Assembly: GCA_030531165.1 (NCBI GenBank) | Contig: JAUNOI010000001.1 | Span: 57,824 to 121,823, forward strand | Length of the DNA stretch: 64,000 nucleotides | Direction: 5' to 3' | Source: Lachnospiraceae bacterium | GTDB taxonomy: Bacteria > Bacillota > Clostridia > Lachnospirales > Lachnospiraceae | Shown: piece by piece, positions 33,903-42,005 of the stretch | Position numbering within the stretch: the first letter of the stretch is position 1 | How the letters are laid out: every line of letters starts with the position of its first letter | Notes under the pieces: generated by a model | What the model was told of the DNA's origin: nothing | Seen by the model: the letters and a program-made list of their open reading frames with translations, nothing else | Database searches by the model: none | Made by a program: the position numbers and the translations under genes

Positions 33903-34002
33903 TTGATTTGTTAATAATTCTACAAAATCTTAATTTCTTTTTAATATTATATTTAATCTGGATATGATATAATCTTCATATAAATCTAACGGGGAGAATG
34001 GC

Positions 34003-34770
34003 ATGATTGAAAGCAAACAAAATCAACAGATTCGGAATATCATAAAATTAAGCAGACAGGCAAAGGAGCGAAGAAAGCAGAAAGTTTTTCTTGTAGAAGG
34101 AATCCGTATGTTCCGGGAAGCTCCAAAGGATCAGATTGTAAAAGTTTATGCAACGCAGGACTTTTATGATAAGAATAGGAATCTTTTTCAGGGCATAGAA
34201 TATGAACTTGTAAGCGATAAAGTTTTTAAAGATATTTCGGATACCGTGACACCGCAGGGGGTTCTGGCAGTTATCCGTCAAAAGGAATGGGAACTTGAGA
34301 AGCTGTTACAGCGAGATCAAGATCCGTTTCTACTTATTTTGGAGAATTTACAGGATCCTGGTAATCTTGGGACGATTCTTCGCACCGGAGAAGGAGCAGG
34401 AATCACTGGGATAATTATGAGCAGGGATACGGTCGATATCTATAATCCGAAAGTGATTCGTTCGACTATGGGATCAATCTATCGGGTTCCGTTCGTGTAT
34501 GTGGAAGATTTGAAGGATGTGATGTTTAAATTAAGAGAGCATCAGATTACTTCCTATGCAGCTCATCTGAAAGGTGAGAATGTATATGAAAGTGATTTTC
34601 GAAAATCCTGTGCTTTTTTAATCGGGAATGAAGGCAATGGATTAACCGATGAGATCAGTTCCATGGCTGAACAATACATAAAGATTCCAATGTGTGGACA
34701 GTTAGAATCCCTGAATGCGGCAGTTGCCGCGTCAGTTTTAATGTATGAAACAAGGCGACAAAGATTATAA
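34003..34770 (+). CDS. TrmH/SpoU-family RNA 2'-O-methyltransferase
   Basis: SAM-dependent methylase of the SPOUT class, 255 residues. An N-terminal substrate-binding domain (KVFLVEGIRMFREA) precedes the methylase domain with LENLQDPGNLGTILRT (motif 1), FLIGNEGNGL (motif 2) and IPMCGQLESLNAAVAAS (motif 3), forming the trefoil knot. This is typical of rRNA-modifying RlmB/TsnR-like enzymes; the target base is not predictable. Promoter: a TATAAT lies at 33968-33973 with a weak -35. It overlaps no gene but is 19 bp before nfeD. Confidence 0.9.
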   Translation: MIESKQNQQIRNIIKLSRQAKERRKQKVFLVEGIRMFREAPKDQIVKVYATQDFYDKNRNLFQGIEYELVSDKVFKDISDTVTPQGVLAVIRQKEWELEKLLQRDQDPFLLILENLQDPGNLGTILRTGEGAGITGIIMSRDTVDIYNPKVIRSTMGSIYRVPFVYVEDLKDVMFKLREHQITSYAAHLKGENVYESDFRKSCAFLIGNEGNGLTDEISSMAEQYIKIPMCGQLESLNAAVAASVLMYETRRQRL

Positions 34771-34789
34771 TGATGAAAGGAGGATTTCT

Positions 34790-35272
34790 ATGATAACTGT
34801 ATATTGGCTGGTAGGTGCCGCAGTTCTTTTGATTATTGAGATGATTACAGTGAGCCTGACCAGCATCTGGTTTGCCGGCGGAGCAATAGCAGCAGCTATT
34901 TTATCTTTGTTTTTTGAAAATCTAATCATCCAGATCGTAGTATTTATTATCGTATCGATCATATTGTTAATATTAACAAGGCCGATCGCGGTAAAGTATG
35001 TGAATGCAAAGGTGGAAAAAACAAATGCTGATGCACTCGTTGGCAAGCGATGTAAAGTGGCAAAGACGATTGATCCGGATAGTTCTTCCGGTATGATCGT
35101 GATTAACAGCGTAGAGTGGACGGCGAGACCAAAGGATGGTATCAGCGTGATACCGGCGGGAACAGAAGTCGTTATCAAAGAAATTTCTGGAGTGAAACTC
35201 ATCGTAGAACCGCTTCTACCTCTGGAGGAGGAAGGAATTCATGAAGTAAAGGACAGCAGTACAGAAGGTTAA
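34790..35272 (+). CDS. nfeD: NfeD-like membrane protein
   Basis: 160 residues. N-terminal helices (WLVGAAVLLIIEMITV, then IWFAGGAIAAAILSLFF and a third) form a short membrane region, followed by an OB-fold domain (GKRCKVAKTID, then GMIVINSVEWTARP). This is the short NfeD type without protease domain. It works with stomatin-like SPFH proteins in membrane microdomains; that partner is the next gene, 42 bp downstream, the classic gene pair. Start at ATG 34790 has AAAGGAGG upstream. Confidence 0.88.
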   Translation: MITVYWLVGAAVLLIIEMITVSLTSIWFAGGAIAAAILSLFFENLIIQIVVFIIVSIILLILTRPIAVKYVNAKVEKTNADALVGKRCKVAKTIDPDSSSGMIVINSVEWTARPKDGISVIPAGTEVVIKEISGVKLIVEPLLPLEEEGIHEVKDSSTEG

Positions 35273-35314
35273 AGCGGCGGAAAGAAATTTAAGAGACAGA
35301 AAAGGAGATAGAAG

Positions 35315-36259
35315 ATGGCAATAACAAGTGCAATTTTATTTTTAATTTTTATTATTTTTATTGTGGCGATTATTACATCGTGTATTAAAATTGTTCCACA
35401 GGCTCACACATATGTAGTAGAGCGTTTGGGAACATATCAGGCAACATGGAGTGCAGGACTCCATATAAAAGTTCCGTTTATCGACCGTGTAGCAAGAAAA
35501 GTTACTTTAAAGGAACAGGTTGTAGATTTTGCACCTCAGCCGGTTATTACAAAGGATAATGTAACGATGCGGATCGATACGGTTGTATTTTTCCAGATTA
35601 CGGATCCAAAGTTATTCGTATATGGTGTTGAGAATCCGATCATGGCAATTGAGAATTTGACAGCAACAACACTTCGTAATATTATCGGTGATCTGGAACT
35701 GGATGAGACATTAACTTCACGTGAGACGATCAATACAAAGATGCGTGCTACGCTTGATGAAGCTACGGATCCTTGGGGTATTAAAGTAAATCGTGTAGAG
35801 CTTAAGAACATTATTCCGCCATCTGCAATTCAGGATGCAATGGAAAAGCAGATGAAAGCAGAGCGTGAACGTCGTGAACAGATTCTGATTGCGGAAGGTG
35901 AGAAGAAATCCGCGATCCTTCGTGCAGAAGGTCATAAAGAATCCGTCATCTTAGAGGCAGAAGCTGATAAGCAGGCAGCAATCTTAAAAGCAGAAGCGGC
36001 CAAAGAGGCGAAGATCCGCGAAGCAGAAGGTGAAGCTCAGGCAATCTTAAATATTCAGCAGGCAAATGCAGACGGTCTGCGTTTTATCAAAGAAGTTGCA
36101 GCTGATGACAGTGTTATCAAGTTAAAGAGCCTGGAAGCATTCGGAAGAGCAGCCGACGGAAAAGCAACGAAGATTATTATTCCATCCGAGATTCAGGGAC
36201 TTGCCGGAATGGTAAAATCTTTAACCGAAGTTGCAGTAGATGATGTGGATCATAAATAA
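35315..36259 (+). CDS. SPFH/band 7 (stomatin/paraslipin-like) protein
   Basis: 314 residues. One N-terminal helix anchors it, then IVPQAHTYVVERLGTYQATW opens the SPFH domain, with PFIDRVARKV and VDFAPQPVITKDNV. A long Ala/Glu/Lys coiled coil (about residues 190-250, with ILRAEGHKE and ILEAEADKQ) follows. C-terminal Gly-poor tail. It oligomerises on membranes and partners with NfeD encoded upstream. A dispersed repeat and a terminator lie in the 90 bp after its stop codon. Confidence 0.92.
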   Translation: MAITSAILFLIFIIFIVAIITSCIKIVPQAHTYVVERLGTYQATWSAGLHIKVPFIDRVARKVTLKEQVVDFAPQPVITKDNVTMRIDTVVFFQITDPKLFVYGVENPIMAIENLTATTLRNIIGDLELDETLTSRETINTKMRATLDEATDPWGIKVNRVELKNIIPPSAIQDAMEKQMKAERERREQILIAEGEKKSAILRAEGHKESVILEAEADKQAAILKAEAAKEAKIREAEGEAQAILNIQQANADGLRFIKEVAADDSVIKLKSLEAFGRAADGKATKIIIPSEIQGLAGMVKSLTEVAVDDVDHK

Positions 36260-36286
36260 AATTTCAGTAGGAATTGTGGATGATTG

Positions 36287-36343
36287 AACCGGATGAAACA
36301 CGCTCTGCGAGTTTCATCGGTTTGCCTTGTGCCTTTGCGTAAA
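36287..36343 (-). repeat. dispersed repeat, copy C (internal deletion)
   Basis: Read on the minus strand it starts TTTACGCAAAGGCACAAGG and ends GTTTCATCCGGT. Compared with copies A and B it lacks about 40 internal bases including the inner hairpin and the second CGCACGCG. Confidence 0.75.
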
Positions 36344-36346
36344 ATA

Positions 36347-36393
36347 AAAACCCGGACATTTTGTAAAGAAATACAAAGTGTCCGGGTTTTTTG
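36347..36393. terminator. bidirectional terminator between SPFH gene and PTS gene
   Basis: Long stem AAAACCCGGACA / TGTCCGGGTTTT extended by TTTTGTA/TACAAAG, with T tails on both strands. Nothing else is evident in 36394-36506. Confidence 0.88.
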
Positions 36394-36506
36394 AATGTCA
36401 TATTATAAAAGGAGCTTTATTGTTCGACGCGTTTGCACGTCTTTATGAGAATAAAAATGGTATGAAATATTGCTCCGCAAGGGGTCGGAACGTTATTCGG
36501 TTTGAT

Positions 36507-38441
36507 TTATTTCGCTACTGGTCTTCTCAGTATGCCTAACAGTGCAGCACCGACGATAGAGCCGATCAGTAATGCGACAATATACATAACCGGATTTCCA
36601 ACGGTTGGGAATACGAAGATTCCACCGTGAGGTGCACGTAATGTACATCCGAATAACATTGAGAATGCACCTGCAACTGCTGAACCGACTACACAAGATG
36701 GAATGACGTGGATCGGATCACCTGCTGCATATGGAATGGCTGCTTCGGAGATGAAGCAAAGTCCCATGATCGCATTGACAGGTGCAGATTTACGGTCATT
36801 ATCTGTGAATTTATTCTTGAATAACAATGATGCAATGGCAATTGCGATCGGAGGTACCATACCACCTACCATAACGGCTGCCATGATCTGGAATCCAGCT
36901 GCTGTTTCATAAGCCAATGCTCCGGTTCCGAATACGTAAGCTGCTTTGTTGAACGGACCGCCCATATCAATTGACATCATACCACCTAAGATTGCACCCA
37001 GGATAATTGCATTTGATCCGCTTAAGGAATTCAGTGCATTTGCAAGTAATGCGTTTAACCATCCGAAAAATGGGTTAACAGCTAACATAATGACGCTGAT
37101 GCCAAACAAACCGATTACAGGGTAGATTAACATCGGTCTTAAACCATCCATAGAGGAAGGAATCTTTTCTGTTACTTTTTCCAATGCCAATACCAGGTAA
37201 CCTGCAACGAAACCTGCAAACAATGCTCCGATAAAACCACCGGAGATTACACCGATGCTTGGATCAAATGCGGATGCGAATGTCGTTCCTGCACTTGCAA
37301 GAGATCCGCCGACAAATCCAACCATCAGACCTGGTCGGTCAGCAATACTCATTGCAATGTAACCGGCTAAAATTGGAAGCATAAATCCGAATGCCACGCC
37401 TCCGCAGGACTTAAAGAATGCTGCAAGCGGTGTGTTCATGCCGAAGTTGCTTGGGTTAATGCTGTAATCATCTAATAAGAATGCAATTGCGATCAGAATA
37501 CCGCCGCCAATAACGAATGGTAACATGTGGGATACACCATTCATCAGGTGCTTGTAAACCTGACGTCCTAATCCTTCGCCGTCGGAACTGTCATCTGTTG
37601 TTTCAGCACCGCCTGCATGGTGATAAATTGGTGCTTCGCCGTTTACTACTTTTTTTACCAATTCTTCTGATTTATGAATACCGTCGGAAACAGCAACTTT
37701 AATTAACGGTTTGCCTTCGAAACGCGCCATTTCGACATTTTTATCTGCTGCAATGATAATACCATCGCAGTTTGCGATTTCTTCTTTTGTTAAGATATTC
37801 TTTGCACCACCGGAACCGTTTGTTTCAGCTTTTAGCGGATAACCGAGTGCCTTTCCTGCATTCTCCAATGCTTCAGCAGCCATATAGGTATGTGCGATTC
37901 CTGTTGGGCAGGCAGTAACTGCAAGAACACGGTAACCATCTTTTGCAGGAGCAGCTGGAGCCTCTTTTGCTTCTTCCCCGAATTTCTCTGCTTCTTTCTG
38001 ATCGATAATGCTTAAAAATGTATCCGCATCTGTTGCAGCCAATAATGATTTGCGGAATGCTTCATCCATTAACATAGTAGAAAGTCTTGATAAAACTTCC
38101 AGATGTACATCGCTGCCGGAAGCAGGTGCGGCAATCATAAAGAAGAGAGTGGATGGATTTCCATCTAAGGCTTCACAATCGACGCCAGAAGGGATCGTAG
38201 CTGCTACGAGTCCCGGTTTTTTTACTGCATCACATTTTGTATGAGGGATGCAGATACCGTCTGCGATGGCAGTTGGACCCTGTTCTTCACGTGCCATGAT
38301 TCCTGCTTTGTAGTCTTCTTTGCTCGAGATATTTCCGTTCTTGTCATGCAGATCAATCAGTAAATCAAATACTTCTGCTTTTGTGGAAGCATTTGCATGA
38401 AGAGCTAATCCGCTGCCTTTGAGTAAGTCTGTAATACGCAT
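36507..38441 (-). CDS. fruA: PTS fructose transporter, EIIABC fusion
   Basis: Fructose-type PTS permease in one chain of 644 residues. EIIA is residues 1-150 with the phosphorylated His in ICIPHTKCDAV. EIIB is around 165-270 with the phospho-Cys motif TACPTGIAHTYMA. EIIC is 300-640 with about eight or more hydrophobic helices (GGGILIAIAFLLDDYSINP). It brings in fructose as fructose-1-P by family rule. No fruK or fruR gene is next to it. It is divergent from the sorbitol operon, sharing an identical promoter block, so it may be regulated together with it and could transport a related hexose or hexitol. Confidence 0.93.
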   Translation of the reverse strand: MRITDLLKGSGLALHANASTKAEVFDLLIDLHDKNGNISSKEDYKAGIMAREEQGPTAIADGICIPHTKCDAVKKPGLVAATIPSGVDCEALDGNPSTLFFMIAAPASGSDVHLEVLSRLSTMLMDEAFRKSLLAATDADTFLSIIDQKEAEKFGEEAKEAPAAPAKDGYRVLAVTACPTGIAHTYMAAEALENAGKALGYPLKAETNGSGGAKNILTKEEIANCDGIIIAADKNVEMARFEGKPLIKVAVSDGIHKSEELVKKVVNGEAPIYHHAGGAETTDDSSDGEGLGRQVYKHLMNGVSHMLPFVIGGGILIAIAFLLDDYSINPSNFGMNTPLAAFFKSCGGVAFGFMLPILAGYIAMSIADRPGLMVGFVGGSLASAGTTFASAFDPSIGVISGGFIGALFAGFVAGYLVLALEKVTEKIPSSMDGLRPMLIYPVIGLFGISVIMLAVNPFFGWLNALLANALNSLSGSNAIILGAILGGMMSIDMGGPFNKAAYVFGTGALAYETAAGFQIMAAVMVGGMVPPIAIAIASLLFKNKFTDNDRKSAPVNAIMGLCFISEAAIPYAAGDPIHVIPSCVVGSAVAGAFSMLFGCTLRAPHGGIFVFPTVGNPVMYIVALLIGSIVGAALLGILRRPVAK

Positions 38442-38481
38442 AAGCGACCTCCTTAAATTGTTTTTATATATTTATTAACCT

Positions 38482-38498
38482 TTGTTGAGTTTATTATA
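38482..38498 (-). promoter_or_regulatory. operator-like block of the fruA promoter (twin of 38721-38737)
   Basis: On the minus strand reads TATAATAAACTCAACAA, the exact 17-bp sequence found in the divergent sorbitol promoter. It covers the -10 and the start of transcription. Confidence 0.7.
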
Positions 38499-38521
38499 CT
38501 TCAAAATACAGTCAAAGTCAA
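38493..38521 (-). promoter_or_regulatory. fruA promoter
   Basis: Minus strand TTGACT, 17 bp, TATAAT; 51 bp before the fruA ATG. Confidence 0.78.
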
Positions 38522-38567
38522 GCAAAAACAGTCAAAAAATAAATAAAAACAATCAAAATAAATCAAA
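38508..38567. repeat. phased direct repeats upstream of fruA
   Basis: ACAGTCAAA at 38508, ACAGTCAAA at 38528, ACAATCAAA at 38549 and TAAATCAAA at 38559; spacing 20, 21 and 10 bp, i.e. helically phased. They start at the -35 and run upstream, as activator sites do. The rest of the 339-bp gap (38442-38780) is AT-rich with a direct repeat of AATTTCTTTT and no gene. Confidence 0.55.
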
Positions 38568-38720
38568 CAAAAGACTGAAATTGACATATATATATAAGAA
38601 GGGAATACAAAAAAGAGAATTCATTCAGTAAATTTCTTTTGTATGGAAAAAAGGTGAATCGATTTGTGGAATTTCTTTTTTCGAGAAATTGTCAACATTA
38701 AATTATGACTTGATTTTACA

Positions 38721-38737
38721 TATAATAAACTCAACAA
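38721..38737 (+). promoter_or_regulatory. -10/operator block of the sorbitol operon promoter
   Basis: TATAATAAACTCAACAA, identical to the fruA block on the other strand 240 bp away. The -35 at 38698-38703 is TTAAAT (17-bp spacing), weak, which suggests activation. The block ends 44 bp before the dehydrogenase start. Confidence 0.65.
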
Positions 38738-38780
38738 GAAACAAAGAAACAAAAAACAAGTTATTAAAAGGAGGATAATA

Positions 38781-39596
38781 ATGAGTCAATCTTGGTTAAA
38801 TCTTGAAGGCAAGACTGTAGTTGTTACCGGAGGAGCTTCCGGAATTGGTAAAGCGGTAGCTCAGGAATTCTTAAACGTTGGTGCAAACGTAGTCATTTCT
38901 GATATGGCACCGGAAGCACCGGAAATGGAAGAAGCAGCAGGAAAGTTGCTTTATGTAAAGACAGATGTAACAAATGCAGAAAATGTAGAAGCAATGGTTG
39001 CAAAAGCGGTAGAAACATTTGGAACGATCGACGCTTTAGTAAACAATGCAGGTATCAACATCCCTCGCCTTTTAGTAGATCCAAAAGATCCAAAAGGTCA
39101 GTATGAATTAGACGAAGCTGTATGGGATAAGGTATGTAACGTAAACTTAAAAGGCGTATTTTTCTGTGCACAGGCAGTTGGCCGTGTATTGGTAGAAAAA
39201 GGTTCCGGCGTTATCATCAATATGTCATCTGAAAGCGGATTAGAAGGTTCCGAAGGACAGAGCGTATATGCAGCTACAAAAGCAGCAGTTGTATCTTTAA
39301 CAAGATCATGGGCAAAAGAACTTGGAAAAAATGGTGTCCGCGTAGTCGGTGTTGCTCCTGGTATCATGGAAGCTACAGGACTTCGTACAATTGCTTATGA
39401 ATCAGCACTTGCTTATACAAGAGGTATTACGGTTGATGATTTAAGAGCAGGATATGCAAAGACATCAACAACACCTTTAGGACGTTCCGGAAAATTATCA
39501 GAAGTTGCAGATATGTGTGTATATCTTGCAAGTGATCGTTCTTCCTATGTACACGGTGTTACAATCAACGTTGCAGGTGGAAAAACAAGAGGTTAA
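38781..39596 (+). CDS. short-chain dehydrogenase, probable sorbitol-6-phosphate 2-dehydrogenase
   Basis: 271 residues, NAD-binding SDR. The cofactor loop is TGGASGIGKAVA, DVTNAENV follows, NNAG is in LVNNAGINIP, and the catalytic set is Ser in NMSSESG plus YAATK. The sequence pattern with VDPKDPKGQYELDE is that of Firmicute sorbitol-6-P dehydrogenases located with gutM-srlAE. It would convert sorbitol-6-P made by the PTS to fructose-6-P, the PfkA substrate. First gene of the operon, with a strong GGAGG site. Function assignment rests mainly on the neighbours. Confidence 0.82.
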   Translation: MSQSWLNLEGKTVVVTGGASGIGKAVAQEFLNVGANVVISDMAPEAPEMEEAAGKLLYVKTDVTNAENVEAMVAKAVETFGTIDALVNNAGINIPRLLVDPKDPKGQYELDEAVWDKVCNVNLKGVFFCAQAVGRVLVEKGSGVIINMSSESGLEGSEGQSVYAATKAAVVSLTRSWAKELGKNGVRVVGVAPGIMEATGLRTIAYESALAYTRGITVDDLRAGYAKTSTTPLGRSGKLSEVADMCVYLASDRSSYVHGVTINVAGGKTRG

Positions 39597-39684
39597 TTTT
39601 TCCAATATACAGCAGATTGTAATGCGTATATAATACGAACAAAGAAAGTTGTTGTTTGACGTAGCAGTGAGAAGGAGGATAAAG

Positions 39685-40152
39685 ATGACTTATTTTATGA
39701 TTGTTGCGGTGGGATTTTTGTTTGCAACATGTCTGCAGTTTTTATTTCAGATGTATCAAATGAAAAGTTTCAATGTATGTTATGGAAAACTTCGCAGAAT
39801 GGGCAGAGTGGCGATTGGCAAATCGAGAGGATTTTTCTATGCGGGAGCGATCGTGATGTTTGCGATCGATCAGGATGGGATCATTCTTGACGGAGCTTAC
39901 ATGAAGGGCTTTACCATGCTGGCAAAATTTAAATATTGGGATCATTTCAATGGATACGATGTCGGAGAACTGACAGAAGAAGACTGCAAGCAGCTTCCGG
40001 TTCCGTTAAGAAGGGCATCTTTAGACGCTTCGAAGAGCTACAATATTATTATGAGTGGAGGCGAAGTGAAGGAAAAGCCGGGATTGATCACCGGTGCTAT
40101 CCAGAAAGTCGGTGGAGTCATCTACGGTACTTCACGTAAGAAAAAAGCCTGA
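39685..40152 (+). CDS. gutM: glucitol operon activator protein GutM-like
   Basis: 155 residues from ATG 39685 (GAAGGAGG site). One N-terminal hydrophobic helix (MIVAVGFLFATCLQFLFQMY) is followed by LRRMGRVAIGKSRGFFYAGAIVMFAID, here abbreviated as RMGRVAIGKSRG, typical of GutM/SrlM. GutM proteins activate or modulate the sorbitol operon; the membrane anchor is a family feature. It lies between the dehydrogenase and the PTS genes. A TATAAT at 39629-39634 could give it an extra internal promoter. Confidence 0.85.
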   Translation: MTYFMIVAVGFLFATCLQFLFQMYQMKSFNVCYGKLRRMGRVAIGKSRGFFYAGAIVMFAIDQDGIILDGAYMKGFTMLAKFKYWDHFNGYDVGELTEEDCKQLPVPLRRASLDASKSYNIIMSGGEVKEKPGLITGAIQKVGGVIYGTSRKKKA

Positions 40153-40168
40153 TTGAAAGGAGATATTT

Positions 40169-40714
40169 ATGAATACTTTTATTAATTTAGCATCCAATTT
40201 TATGGGATTATTTGATCTTGGCGGACAGCAGTTCGTTAGCTGGGTAACAGGAATCGTACCAAAAGTTTTAATGCTGTTGATCCTGATGAACTCTATCATT
40301 GCTTTGATCGGACAGGAAAGAATCAACAAATTTGCAAAGCTCTGTGCAGGTAACGTAATCTTAGCTTATGGTGTTTTACCTTTCTTATCTGCATTTATGT
40401 TAGGTAATCCGATGGCATTATCAATGGGTAAATTCTTACCTGAAAGAATGAAACCATCTTACTATGCATCAGCAGCTTACCACTGCCATACAAATAGTGG
40501 TATCTTCAACCACATTAACCCGGGTGAAATCTTCATCTACTTAGGTATCGCATCCGGTATCGAAACATTAGGATTAAATATGTACGAATTAGGTTTACGT
40601 TATATGTTAGTTGGTTTCATTGCAAACTTTATGTCAGGATGGGCAACAGATTTTACTACAAAATTAGTTATGAAACAGCAGGGAATCGAATTAAGCAACG
40701 AAATGCCTCAGTAA
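40169..40714 (+). CDS. srlA: PTS glucitol/sorbitol transporter EIIC2 subunit
   Basis: 181 residues, membrane subunit of the sorbitol PTS with about five hydrophobic helices. Conserved features are WVTGIVPKVLMLLILMNS, FLPERMKPSYYASAAYHCH and HINPGEIFIYLGIASG. Only half of the EIIC domain is here; the other half is in srlE, the known split of this family. Codon use is strongly biased to abundant codons (GGT, TTA), suggesting high expression when induced. 32 bp before srlE. Confidence 0.93.
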   Translation: MNTFINLASNFMGLFDLGGQQFVSWVTGIVPKVLMLLILMNSIIALIGQERINKFAKLCAGNVILAYGVLPFLSAFMLGNPMALSMGKFLPERMKPSYYASAAYHCHTNSGIFNHINPGEIFIYLGIASGIETLGLNMYELGLRYMLVGFIANFMSGWATDFTTKLVMKQQGIELSNEMPQ

Positions 40715-40746
40715 TTGAGCGGATTTGAAAATAGGAGGAAAAACTT

Positions 40747-41760
40747 ATGGCAGATTATAGAGCTATTACGATTACAAAAGGAAACGGCGGTTTTGGTGGT
40801 CCTTTAACTGTAAAACCGGAAGAAGGAAAAGATAAATTAATTTACATTACAGCAGGTGGAGCAGAACCTGATATTGCTAGAAAAATTATTGAATTAACAG
40901 GATGTACAGCAGTGAACGGATTCAAAACAGCAGTTCCTGATGAAGAAGTATTCTTATGCATCATCGACTGCGGCGGAACATTAAGATGTGGTATTTACCC
41001 ACAGAAGAGAATCCCTACGATCAACATTAACCCTGTAGGACAGTCTGGTCCTTTGGCAAAATACATCACAGAAGATATTTATGTATCAGGTGTAACAAAT
41101 GCGCAGATCGCTCCTGCTGATGGAAGCGTAGCTCCAATTCAGTCAGAAGCTCCAAAAGCAGAAGAAAAAGAATACAAATACAGCGCAGACAAGAAAGTAT
41201 CTGAAACAATGGGAGAAAGCAGCAACAGCAGCTTTATTCAGAAAATCGGTATGGGAGCTGGTAAAGTTATCGCTACATTCAATACCGCAGCAAAAGAAGC
41301 AGTTCAGACATGTATTAATACGATCATCCCATTCATGGCTTTCGTATCCATGTTAATCGGTATCATCAACGGTTCCGGATTTGGTAACTGGTTTGCTAAA
41401 TTATTACAGCCATTATGTGGTAATATGATCGGCTTGGTAATCTTAGGCTTCATCTGTTCCATTCCATTCCTGAGCTGTTTATTAGGACCTGGTGCTGTAA
41501 TTGCTCAGATTATCGGTACATTGATCGGTGTTGAGATCGGTAAAGGAAACATTGATCCTAGCCTTTCCTTACCTGCTTTGTTCGCAATCAATACACAGTG
41601 TGCATGTGACTTCGTACCAGTTGGTTTAGGTCTTGCTGAAGCTGATCCTGAAACAGTAGAAGTTGGTGTTCCATCTGTATTATACTCTCGATTCATTACA
41701 GGTGTTCCTCGTGTTATCCTTGGATACATCGGAAGTATCGGACTTTACGCTGGACACTAA
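40747..41760 (+). CDS. srlE: PTS glucitol/sorbitol transporter EIIBC1 subunit
   Basis: 337 residues. The N-terminal EIIB domain has the phospho-Cys motif GTLRCGIYPQKRIPTININP, followed by an Ala/Lys/Glu linker (about 130-155) and a C-terminal EIIC1 membrane half with CSIPFLSCLLGPGAVIAQII. It acts with SrlA to transport and phosphorylate sorbitol. The usual next gene, srlB (EIIA), is missing here; the DNA after it holds two hairpins and then a gene on the other strand. EIIA must come from elsewhere in the genome. Confidence 0.93.
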   Translation: MADYRAITITKGNGGFGGPLTVKPEEGKDKLIYITAGGAEPDIARKIIELTGCTAVNGFKTAVPDEEVFLCIIDCGGTLRCGIYPQKRIPTININPVGQSGPLAKYITEDIYVSGVTNAQIAPADGSVAPIQSEAPKAEEKEYKYSADKKVSETMGESSNSSFIQKIGMGAGKVIATFNTAAKEAVQTCINTIIPFMAFVSMLIGIINGSGFGNWFAKLLQPLCGNMIGLVILGFICSIPFLSCLLGPGAVIAQIIGTLIGVEIGKGNIDPSLSLPALFAINTQCACDFVPVGLGLAEADPETVEVGVPSVLYSRFITGVPRVILGYIGSIGLYAGH

Positions 41761-41815
41761 GATTTAGAGAGAACAATTAGAAATAAAAAACATTACATAA
41801 AAACTAAAAACATAT

Positions 41816-41853
41816 CTTCGAAAATGGCGTTTGCTTAGAAGCCATTTTCGAAG
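41816..41853 (+). repeat. 13-bp perfect inverted repeat after srlE
   Basis: CTTCGAAAATGGC (41816-41828) pairs with 41841-41853 around a 12-base loop. No T tail follows, so it is not a standard terminator; it may protect the mRNA end or bind a protein. Confidence 0.55.
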
Positions 41854-41931
41854 AAGCTACTATCCAATATCCTTCATAAAAGTATCTAAGCAAAAAAGAT
41901 TTTATATTTGGGTCGTTCAATTTATAAAATG

Positions 41932-42005
41932 AAAACCGAAAGATTCGGCGACGATCATGTATTCCCCTCTGCATGATCTTAAACCATAATCTTTCGGTTT
42001 TTTTA
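41932..42005. terminator. bidirectional two-tier hairpin between srlE and the PRD regulator
   Basis: Outer stem AAAACCGAAAGATT / AATCTTTCGGTTTT (14 bp), inner stem GATCATG / CATGATC, T run on the plus strand and a matching run on the minus strand. Confidence 0.85.
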
